This document shows, piece by piece, positions 55,051 through 62,508 of a stretch of 64,000 nucleotides of DNA; position 1 is the first letter of the stretch, and every line of letters begins with the position of its first letter. The notes below the pieces were generated by a model. The model did no database searches. It had not been told where the DNA came from and saw only the letters and a list, made by a program, of their open reading frames with translations. Origin of the DNA: Gammaproteobacteria bacterium (GTDB taxonomy: Bacteria > Pseudomonadota > Gammaproteobacteria > Enterobacterales > Kangiellaceae); assembly GCA_013373545.1 (NCBI GenBank), contig JABXHQ010000101.1, positions 16,646-80,645 of the forward strand, given 5' to 3'. A program made the position numbers and the translations under genes.

Positions 55051-56967
55051 TTAATCCATATCGACTTCAACAGAATCATCCAGCAATAATTTATCCTGTG
55101 GTTCGCCAAACCAAAATCCTTGTCCACCAGTCACGCCTAAATTTGCCAATGTTTCCCATTCATCTTGACTCTCCACTCCTTCCGCCCAAACCATCACCCC
55201 TGCATGATTAGCCGCAGTAATTAAAGTTTGCACAAACAACTGCTTTTCTTCGTGTTGGTCAATTTGACGAACAATTGAGTGGCCGATTTTCAAGCGGTCG
55301 ATAGGATAACGCCGTAAATAGGACAAATCGGCATTCGGACTCCCAACACTTTCGACGCACCAACGAGCACCGAGCTCAGCCACTTGCTCTAAGGCCCAAG
55401 CGAAGGTTTGATCGGCGTTCATAATGGCAAATTCAGAAACTTCAAAATAGAGTCGCTCACTTAGCTCGGGTAAGCTTGAAAGTCGCTGTACCAGCCAATG
55501 AATAAATTTTTCATTACGCACACTATCTGAAAATAAATTAATGGATAGTTCTGCGCTGGAAAGTTGCGAACCAAAAGTTAATGACTTTAACGCGGTATCA
55601 ACAATTAACCGATCAAACTCCGAAGCGAGACCGCAGCGACTGGCCATCGGTAAAAATACCGACGCAGGAATAATTTTTGAATTATCCTCAATTCGAGACA
55701 ACACCTCGAAACTATTAAAGTCGTCATTAAGCGAATTAATTTGCGGTTGAAAGTACAATATAACTTCGCGGCGGTCGAGCTTGTTTTGCAAAAAGCTGCG
55801 CCATCGCACACCACCTTTTATCATATCCTTGGTCAAATAATCAGGCTTAAACACATTAACTTTATTCTCGCCTTCAAGTTGAGCATTTCTTAATGCCATA
55901 TCAGCGCTCGCGAGTACTTCATAAGCAGCATCGCCTGATTTAAAGAAAGCAACTCCGACATCAACAAAGTGATGTTGAAATTCAGTTGCGTCAAAAACGC
56001 TGCGCGCCAGGTCTTTAATCAATTTGTAGCATTGACGCGAAACCTTGTCCGGTGAATTTTCCAAAGTAAGCCACGCAAAATCAGTATCACCGCGACGCGC
56101 CACCCAATATAAGTCTTCTTCATTCGATAATTCGAGAAAGCGCTGCCCCACTTGAACGATTAAATCATTAAACATGGCTCGATCATCGTGGAAGCAATCC
56201 ATCAGTGGTTCAAATGAAAAAATTCCTACCGCACCGGTTACGTTGTCCTCAGCCGTCAAATGAACTTCAAGTTCAGCATCAAAATATTCGCGATTACCAA
56301 GGCCTGTTAGCGAGTCGACAAACGAGTGTCGTCGCAGTCGATTGGATAGTTCAGTTTGCTGCTGACGGCTAAAGTGATGTTCATTGAGTAATAGATTGAT
56401 CGCCAATTCAGACGTTAGTGGATGCTCATCACTTGGAGAAAAGTGTTCAGGGTCAAAGTCGCCGGTTAGAATTGACTCGGCCTTCTCTTCCAAGTGAAAC
56501 AACGGCACTAATATATACAAAGTCGCGGCAATCGCGCCAATAAGAATAGCCAGTAACAGCAAAAAGAAATATGAAAAGCTTGACTCGCTCGGCAGTTCAG
56601 TAAGGGCAATGTGAATGGTCAGCTCAGCAAGCTCGGCACTATTAATCGGCACCAATGCTAGCATCAAAAAGTCATCCTCGCGTAGCGAGCCAATACTTTC
56701 CATCACTTCGCCATTGTGCCGCAGCTCTAAAGCGACAACCCCGCTAAGCAGGCTTAACTCGCCCATTGCATCACGGCGACCATTAATGTCGCTAAAAGAC
56801 GCTCGACGCAGAACCCGGTGCACTTCCGCCTGTTGCTGCAAGTAATAGGACTGTAGCTGCTGAGTGTGGCTAGCTAGGGCTTCAGATTCAGAATACGTAC
56901 TCAGTGCCAACAGTCCACTGAGCGCTGCACACCAAAGGATAATAATTTTATAAGCGACTGATTTCAT
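55051..56967 (-). CDS. CsrD-like membrane protein with degenerate GGDEF and EAL domains
   Basis: 638 residues from ATG 56967, where a membrane helix begins (MKSVAYKIIILWCAALSGLL); a longer frame to 57084 is rejected, and GGAA lies upstream. Layout: two membrane helices (about 4-25 and 155-180), a HAMP-like stretch, a GGDEF domain whose active site reads RGDTDF, and an EAL domain with EVL in place of EAL and SVGSPNADLS in place of DDFGTGYSS. Both enzyme activities are probably lost. CsrD of E. coli has the same layout and directs decay of CsrB/C regulatory RNAs; that role here is inferred. Confidence 0.82.
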   Translation of the reverse strand: MKSVAYKIIILWCAALSGLLALSTYSESEALASHTQQLQSYYLQQQAEVHRVLRRASFSDINGRRDAMGELSLLSGVVALELRHNGEVMESIGSLREDDFLMLALVPINSAELAELTIHIALTELPSESSFSYFFLLLLAILIGAIAATLYILVPLFHLEEKAESILTGDFDPEHFSPSDEHPLTSELAINLLLNEHHFSRQQQTELSNRLRRHSFVDSLTGLGNREYFDAELEVHLTAEDNVTGAVGIFSFEPLMDCFHDDRAMFNDLIVQVGQRFLELSNEEDLYWVARRGDTDFAWLTLENSPDKVSRQCYKLIKDLARSVFDATEFQHHFVDVGVAFFKSGDAAYEVLASADMALRNAQLEGENKVNVFKPDYLTKDMIKGGVRWRSFLQNKLDRREVILYFQPQINSLNDDFNSFEVLSRIEDNSKIIPASVFLPMASRCGLASEFDRLIVDTALKSLTFGSQLSSAELSINLFSDSVRNEKFIHWLVQRLSSLPELSERLYFEVSEFAIMNADQTFAWALEQVAELGARWCVESVGSPNADLSYLRRYPIDRLKIGHSIVRQIDQHEEKQLFVQTLITAANHAGVMVWAEGVESQDEWETLANLGVTGGQGFWFGEPQDKLLLDDSVEVDMD

Positions 56968-57146
56968 TATTATAAAGTTCCATCTTTCTACCACCTGCCT
57001 TGCTAAGCTTAGCCTAAAAATGCTGGCTATGCCGTAAACTTTTATGCCTTCAATAGTACTCGCCCGTATCACAATGCCAAGCATCGACGAACCTGTTGGA
57101 TGTTGTTATATTGGCAGCCACTGCTCAGAATAAGGGAATATAAAAA

Positions 57147-57833
57147 ATGTACCGACAATTCATTCTTGGCGCTATGCTATTGAGTTCACTTTCTACTTTC
57201 AGCAGCGATCTCACCGAGAAGATCGTGATTACAGGCTCGCGAATTGATATGTATGATGCCCCCGCCATCACGCTAGTTAAGCCTGCAGATTTTTTGGTTC
57301 AGCGCATAGCACTGCTCAATGACTCACGCGACGCGGTACAACGAGAACAAGAACTTGAACAAACGGTTCGTAATATCATCGCTGCAAGCTCCCGGCAAAA
57401 AGCCATCGAACTTGGCGTCGGTAAAGATGTTATTTTTCCGATAGACGTTAATAATTTAACCTTAGATATTTTTGAGGGAAAGCGAAAAGATACATCCATT
57501 GTGTATCTTTTTATTAAAACGCCGATTGAAAAGTCACAAGAAACACCAAAAATCATTCGACGCCTCAATGATTTTATCGAGGATATTAAACTCAATGGAA
57601 GAACCGAAATCGATCGAGACGGCGAAATCGTACTTAGCATTGTTAACCCAGAAAAGTATCGAACAGAGCTATTGCAGTTAATCGCTGAATCATTACAGCA
57701 GACCCAAACTATTTTTGGCAATAATTATAAAGCTGAAGTTAATGGACTAAGTCAAGCACTACAATGGGAACGGGCAGGCGTATCCGAGCTACGCCTTTAT
57801 ATAGAATATGATTTCACTATTCGTTCAATTTAA
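57147..57833 (+). CDS. Exported protein of unknown function with a TonB-box-like N-terminus
   Basis: 228 residues. Signal peptide (about 1-19), then EKIVITGSRIDMYD, a stretch resembling the TonB-box region of TonB-dependent receptors, but no plug or barrel follows; the rest is soluble and alpha/beta-like, ending LRLYIEYDFTIRSI. AGGGAA lies upstream of the ATG. It is the first of four small plus-strand genes separated by 17, 21 and 42 bases. Function unknown; probably periplasmic. Confidence 0.72.
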   Translation: MYRQFILGAMLLSSLSTFSSDLTEKIVITGSRIDMYDAPAITLVKPADFLVQRIALLNDSRDAVQREQELEQTVRNIIAASSRQKAIELGVGKDVIFPIDVNNLTLDIFEGKRKDTSIVYLFIKTPIEKSQETPKIIRRLNDFIEDIKLNGRTEIDRDGEIVLSIVNPEKYRTELLQLIAESLQQTQTIFGNNYKAEVNGLSQALQWERAGVSELRLYIEYDFTIRSI

Positions 57834-57850
57834 AAACGAATTAGACGAAC

Positions 57851-58246
57851 ATGTTAGTTTCCATTGCAAGTTTTAGTTTTCCACATGAAGCCCATGTGGC
57901 GAGAGCCCTGCTTGAATCAGAAGGCATTCCCGTTATCGTGGCCGATGAGCATACTATCAATATGCAGTGGCTTTACTCAGACGCCCTTGGCGGGGTTAAA
58001 ATTCAGGTGCCGCCAGAGCACCAAGTGGCTGCAACTGAGTTGCTAAAAAGCGAATTTTCTGCAAACCTAATTAACCAACAAGACCTAGAACCTGAGGTGT
58101 GCAAAGAATGTGGCAGCTCACAGATTGAATATCGAGTTAAAGGAAAAAAGCTCGGCTTACTCAGCATCATTTTATTGCAGCTGCCATTTTGCTCCATTAA
58201 GCATCAGGTGCATTGTTTAAACTGCAATCAAACTTTTGAGCCATAA
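57851..58246 (+). CDS. DUF2007-domain protein with C-terminal zinc-ribbon-like motif
   Basis: 131 residues. The N-terminal half (FSFPHEAHVARALLESEGIP, then GGVKIQVPPEHQVAATELL) matches the DUF2007 'putative signal transducing' domain. The C-terminus holds CKECG and CLNCN pairs, a probable zinc ribbon. No signal peptide. Role unknown; such proteins are widespread in gammaproteobacteria. It starts 17 bases after the previous gene. Confidence 0.78.
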   Translation: MLVSIASFSFPHEAHVARALLESEGIPVIVADEHTINMQWLYSDALGGVKIQVPPEHQVAATELLKSEFSANLINQQDLEPEVCKECGSSQIEYRVKGKKLGLLSIILLQLPFCSIKHQVHCLNCNQTFEP

Positions 58247-58267
58247 TAAACAAAAAAGGATCTCTTA

Positions 58268-58642
58268 TTGAATCTTAATCAAGTAACGTTGCCGGTTCGT
58301 GATTTAGCAATCGCCATCGATTTTTATCAGCGGCTGGGGTTTAAGCTTATTGTAAGGTCGGATCAATATGCTCGGTTTGAATGTCCAGAGGGTGATGCTA
58401 CTTTCTCTCTCGCGTTAGATCTCGATAACTTCAATAATGGCGCAACTGTCTATTTTGAAAGTGCAGTGCTCGATCACTGGGTTAACGAGTTAAAAGCACG
58501 CGGTATAAGCTTCGCACAAGAACCCACTGATGAGCGCTATCTATGGCGAGAAGCTATTTTATTCGACCCATCTGGAAATCGAATTAAGCTCTATTGGGCG
58601 GGGGAAAACCGAAAAAACCCGCCTTGGAAGATAAAAGACTAA
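58268..58642 (+). CDS. VOC-family (glyoxalase/dioxygenase-like) protein
   Basis: 124 residues. Begins NLNQVTLPVRDLAIAIDFYQRLGFKLIV, the typical glyoxalase fold N-terminus, and ends with FDPSGNRIKLYWAGENRKNPPW. The start is TTG at 58268, supported by AAAGGA 7 bases upstream. The metal-ligand histidine common in this family is absent at the first strand (QVTLPV), so a metal-dependent activity is uncertain. Substrate unknown. Confidence 0.82.
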   Translation: MNLNQVTLPVRDLAIAIDFYQRLGFKLIVRSDQYARFECPEGDATFSLALDLDNFNNGATVYFESAVLDHWVNELKARGISFAQEPTDERYLWREAILFDPSGNRIKLYWAGENRKNPPWKIKD

Positions 58643-58684
58643 CCAATTATTTTAACGGACAATTCTTAAACTAATGGATGAATC

Positions 58685-59134
58685 ATGAAACAAGGAACAA
58701 TTTATTCATTTCGATCCAATGCGTTTAGCATTCGATACGACGAAGATTTAGCGACCAACCCAGGCTACTTCGGTGAGTCACTTGCCAACTGGCTCGCCAC
58801 CGAACTCAAATGTCATAACTATCAACCAAAGGTACTAGCGGAGGACTGGGGATGGTGTGTGCTTCTAAATTCAAAGGGATACTATTTATGGGTTGGCTGC
58901 TCTAATATTATCAGCGAGGAAATACTGGCCAGTAGCATGGCCAAGCCACCCGACGCTAACAACATTATCTGGCAGGTGTTTGGCGAACTTGAAATACCTT
59001 TCTGGCGAGTCATTGAAAAGCTGCGATGGAAGCTGGGTCGTAGTCCATTAATGGCTGAGCAGCAAAAGCTTGATACTACCCTTGAGAAAATTTTGACCGC
59101 GCATTCCGAGATTAACTTTTGTGAGCCGCCGTAA
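58685..59134 (+). CDS. Hypothetical protein, 149 residues
   Basis: Not recognised. No signal peptide; contains FRSNAFSIRYDEDLATNPGY, then VLAEDWGWCVLLNSKGYYLWVGCS, aromatic-rich and similar in feel to immunity-type or DUF proteins with a Trp-rich core. Ends NFCEPP. Start ATG 58685 with GGATG upstream. It may be co-transcribed with the three genes before it. Confidence 0.68.
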   Translation: MKQGTIYSFRSNAFSIRYDEDLATNPGYFGESLANWLATELKCHNYQPKVLAEDWGWCVLLNSKGYYLWVGCSNIISEEILASSMAKPPDANNIIWQVFGELEIPFWRVIEKLRWKLGRSPLMAEQQKLDTTLEKILTAHSEINFCEPP

Positions 59135-59210
59135 CGAGCCGATTCTCGAGCATGACCCATCAAGCGGAGCATTAAGTAACGCCCCGCTTAGATTTCTAGC
59201 GGTTACATAA

Positions 59211-60860
59211 CTACTCTGCGATCTCAATCCGCCACTGTTGTCCATTGTTGTCTTTCAGTAGCATCCAGTAACGCATTACATCATTCGGTAAACAAAACTG
59301 TTCCTCGGCTAAACGAACTAAGGCGATGTTGCGAACACGATTATGAAAAAAGATTGAGGTCAACTCACCACTGGCTTGCTCAGCTACGAGTTGCCATTGT
59401 GTTAGGCAGCGTTGGCCATGACACAGGTTGGCTTCATTGTTATTAATTTGTGCGCTTGCGACGAGTACGTTCGGTGCATTGGAACGCAGCTGTTTAGCAA
59501 ACGTTACCGATACTTGATTATCTTGCTTAACTGGATATTGTGCCAAACGTGCGCGTTTAACGGCGGCTAAATCGGTTACAGCCACTTTGCATTGACGCGG
59601 CTTAAGATTTAGAGTTTCTTGCCAGTTAGCAGCGCCAGTCGCCACCGCTTGACCAACCTTGTTTTGACTAAAGTTCGAACGCCAGGGTTTAATCGGATCA
59701 TAGTAGCAGCTACGGTAGCCGTTTTGACAACTCTTCCCAGTGCTACGGTCATTAAAGTAACCTGCACTACGACGTTCAAAGTGCAAATGGGCACCACTTC
59801 CGCAGCCCGATTTTGGATACTGCGAAATATAAGCTAAGTGTTGCCCTGCTTGTACTCGTGCCCCATCGTTAAGCGCCGGTCGATTCAAATGCACATAACG
59901 CCACAAGGTACCAAAGTCATCTTCAACATAGGAGATGTATCCACAACTTGAACTAAACGACGTACTGGTCACACGACCTTTTTGCACCGCAACCGCCTTC
60001 TTAGTACCAGCGCGAGAAATGTCTTGGCCAATATGAGGGCTAGTGCCAATATTGCGGCACTGGCACCACCCACTGGTATAATAGCCGCCCGGAAGAGGAA
60101 AGCTCCATTGCGGAGCCGGAGGTTCTACGTAAGGTTGTTTCAGGTGGGTATGATCAAAATACACATACCCTGTTTGAAAATTGCAACCAGGTAACGTCGC
60201 CGCCAAAGTCACTTGATAATGAGTGTCGCCGGCAGTGGTAGCATCAGTACCTAGAATATACAACGCCGGTAACATTGTGCATTTATCAGAGGCCGGTAAT
60301 TGTGATGACTGAAGCGGCTGCTTTTTAAAATAAGTTTCTCCGGTGACTTGCACAGCCATCGCACCGAGCTGCGCATGCCCTTCCCAAAAATACCCCGCAC
60401 TGAAATGACAATTTGGTGTAAACGAACGTAAGTTTAATGCGTAATGTCCTTGCTGCGCACTGGCAATATCACTTTGCGCCGCATAAACCCCAGGCATCAC
60501 ATCACATTTTTGGTCCGCCGGTAACTGTGAGGAATCAACCCTCTGCTGTTTAAATACGGTAGGTTGAGTGATGGTAATCAATTTGGTCGCTCGAGTGACA
60601 TGCGGCTGATATAAATATCCGGAAGTTAAACCACAATCTTGCGGTTCATTTTGCAATTCAACCTGAAAATGATTGCCGTCTACTTGCAAAGTATCCACGC
60701 TTATCAATGTGTTAGTCGGTAGTTCACATTTTTGTTGCGCACTAAGTTCCGATGACTGTGCCTTCGTGCTTTTTAAATAAGTGTCATGAGTGATTAATAA
60801 GTCTTCGGCTAGTAAGTTTTGCGCGAGAATTAACGCGCTCAACATTAATAATTTATTCAT
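59211..60860 (-). CDS. M23-family peptidoglycan endopeptidase with three Cys-containing repeats
   Basis: 549 residues from ATG 60860 (GGAGA 7 bases upstream). Signal peptide (about 1-18, ending LLAED), then three repeats of about 75 residues, each with a (T/S)xxKxxxxSS(Q/E)LP-type start, KC(E/D/T) and a C-x-F-x-GY close; two cysteines per repeat suggest an internal disulfide. Then the LytM/M23 domain: PLPGGYYTSGWCQCRNIGTS, metal ligands in HIGQD and HLHFER, and a C-terminal extension of about 145 residues. It should cut peptide cross-links of peptidoglycan outside the cytoplasm. Last gene of a four-gene minus-strand cluster; its start overlaps the gene before it by 8 bases. Confidence 0.9.
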   Translation of the reverse strand: MNKLLMLSALILAQNLLAEDLLITHDTYLKSTKAQSSELSAQQKCELPTNTLISVDTLQVDGNHFQVELQNEPQDCGLTSGYLYQPHVTRATKLITITQPTVFKQQRVDSSQLPADQKCDVMPGVYAAQSDIASAQQGHYALNLRSFTPNCHFSAGYFWEGHAQLGAMAVQVTGETYFKKQPLQSSQLPASDKCTMLPALYILGTDATTAGDTHYQVTLAATLPGCNFQTGYVYFDHTHLKQPYVEPPAPQWSFPLPGGYYTSGWCQCRNIGTSPHIGQDISRAGTKKAVAVQKGRVTSTSFSSSCGYISYVEDDFGTLWRYVHLNRPALNDGARVQAGQHLAYISQYPKSGCGSGAHLHFERRSAGYFNDRSTGKSCQNGYRSCYYDPIKPWRSNFSQNKVGQAVATGAANWQETLNLKPRQCKVAVTDLAAVKRARLAQYPVKQDNQVSVTFAKQLRSNAPNVLVASAQINNNEANLCHGQRCLTQWQLVAEQASGELTSIFFHNRVRNIALVRLAEEQFCLPNDVMRYWMLLKDNNGQQWRIEIAE

Positions 60861-61725
60861 GATTGTTCTCCATTTCACAATGACAAAAGGCACGCGTTGA
60901 TCGATGACGAGCAGAACAAGTAAAACGAGCGGATGCCCATCTTTGAACTTGACTGTTTACCAACGTCAATTGATGGTCGCCACTAGGATCATTTAAACTT
61001 GACTCAAGAATTCGAGCGCCAAGACTGGCACCTTGTTGCTGATAATGCATTAACAATTGCTCGACCAAGGCATTCGTCGCCAGCACATCTTTGACAGCTG
61101 GAATTGCCATTGGAATATCGAGCGCTTCGACATTCTGGTTAAAGCTATGGTCGCGGCTACGATAAAACTCATAACGATAAAGTGCCGGCATATCACGCTC
61201 CCATATCGCCACAAACTGATAGGCATAATCGCCTAAACGCCAAAACTGAGTAAGCGAGAAGTAAAATAGATCTTCTTGATAGCGTTGTTGCAGATCGACT
61301 TGGGCATACTCAGCTAAATTCTCCTCCAACGATCGACTTTGCTGCAGTCCACTATGCTGATCACAACTCACGTCCATATCAATGGCGGTGTATGACTTAT
61401 TAAAAAGCTGCTGCGATACTAGAGTAGGCGCTTCAAACCACCAATCATGCTGATTAACTAAGTTTGTATCTAAAGTGGAAGTCGTGTCTTCAGCAGCTCG
61501 GTTTTCGGTATGGTTTAAAACCTTGTTGTTTGCAACTGATTGGTTTGAAGTCGTATCGCTTAAAGTACTACCGCTTGCTCTATCGGACGATTGATGAGCC
61601 ACATCATTACTCGGTAATGCGGCGGGCTTTTCGTGCGGCGAAGGCTGCAAAAATAAAAAGCTCGCCACTAGTATCGCGATCAATAATAAGACTGCACTAA
61701 ACAATTTACTCGGCGGGAGAGTCAT
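60853..61725 (-). CDS. Membrane-anchored protein with Cys-rich C-terminus, unknown function
   Basis: 290 residues. One N-terminal membrane helix (about 8-27, VLLLIAILVASFLFL), a Ser/Thr/Asn-rich linker (about 40-90), and a periplasmic domain (about 95-290) with a DVSCDQHSG cysteine and a C-terminal RFTCSARHRSTRAFCHCE cluster. No recognised domain. It overlaps the M23 gene start and starts one base after the next upstream gene, so the operon is tight. Probably part of the same envelope system. Confidence 0.75.
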   Translation of the reverse strand: MTLPPSKLFSAVLLLIAILVASFLFLQPSPHEKPAALPSNDVAHQSSDRASGSTLSDTTSNQSVANNKVLNHTENRAAEDTTSTLDTNLVNQHDWWFEAPTLVSQQLFNKSYTAIDMDVSCDQHSGLQQSRSLEENLAEYAQVDLQQRYQEDLFYFSLTQFWRLGDYAYQFVAIWERDMPALYRYEFYRSRDHSFNQNVEALDIPMAIPAVKDVLATNALVEQLLMHYQQQGASLGARILESSLNDPSGDHQLTLVNSQVQRWASARFTCSARHRSTRAFCHCEMENNHE

Positions 61726-61726
61726 A

Positions 61727-62494
61727 TTAACCTCCCGTTTGCAGTTGATGAAATTCGCGCAAGGCCTGGCTTAACTGAGTATGGACCAGCGAGTGACTGG
61801 GTAATTGTTGTAAAGCCGACTGATATAACGTTTCATTATCTTGATTAATAAATACTAAGATACGCGCGCTTAAGGTTTGTCTTGCAAAGTGTCCACCAGT
61901 GGTTAATTGCGAGGTGAGCAAATTATCGACTGCTTGGCGATAACCTTGCTGATGATAACGCGTCAATAGCGGCAACGACTTTTCCAATAATACCGCATCA
62001 AAAGTATCCGCTAATGCGTCGGTAACCGTTGTTAAGGTTTCATCCGCTAAGGTTAATTTCGTGAGTACTTGAATCGCCGCCGCCTGCACATGACCTTCTC
62101 GAACACGAGTAAGTCGATGCGCAAACTCTCTTAAGTCATCCTCCGTTAATCGCCCTTTGGCAACCTCTTGCTCGGCTTGATTCAATAGCTCAATCATGGC
62201 TGCACTTACTGCATAATGATATGACTTAGGATCGGTTTGCGGATAGTTACATTGCTCAGAGCTTGCACAAGCCAATAAAGTGTCGAGTTTGTCCTGCACC
62301 TCGCGCGCATAATTCGAGCCACTGTTGATCGTGCTGCTGGCAATTACCTGACTCGAAATATTCACGTCGTGTGTAAATGCAACTTGCGGATCGGCGTCCG
62401 GACTACTAGAGAGCTCAACCATGCGATCACTAGCTAACCACCATCCAATCAACAAGAACAGCACTAAAGTGATCAATAATCCATAGCGTTGCAT
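61727..62494 (-). CDS. Membrane-anchored helical-repeat protein, unknown function
   Basis: 255 residues with an N-terminal membrane helix (about 3-21, YGLLITLVLFLLIGWWLA) and a periplasmic helical region resembling HEAT/armadillo repeats (LREFAHRLTRVREGHVQAAA, LADTFDAVLLEKSLPLLTRY). Cysteines at LACASSEQCNY may form a disulfide. It lies between the SH3-type protein and the Cys-rich protein, each separated by a few bases. No enzymatic motif is seen; a scaffold or partner role is inferred. Confidence 0.75.
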   Translation of the reverse strand: MQRYGLLITLVLFLLIGWWLASDRMVELSSSPDADPQVAFTHDVNISSQVIASSTINSGSNYAREVQDKLDTLLACASSEQCNYPQTDPKSYHYAVSAAMIELLNQAEQEVAKGRLTEDDLREFAHRLTRVREGHVQAAAIQVLTKLTLADETLTTVTDALADTFDAVLLEKSLPLLTRYHQQGYRQAVDNLLTSQLTTGGHFARQTLSARILVFINQDNETLYQSALQQLPSHSLVHTQLSQALREFHQLQTGG

Positions 62495-62508
62495 AATGCC
62501 TCCTCACT

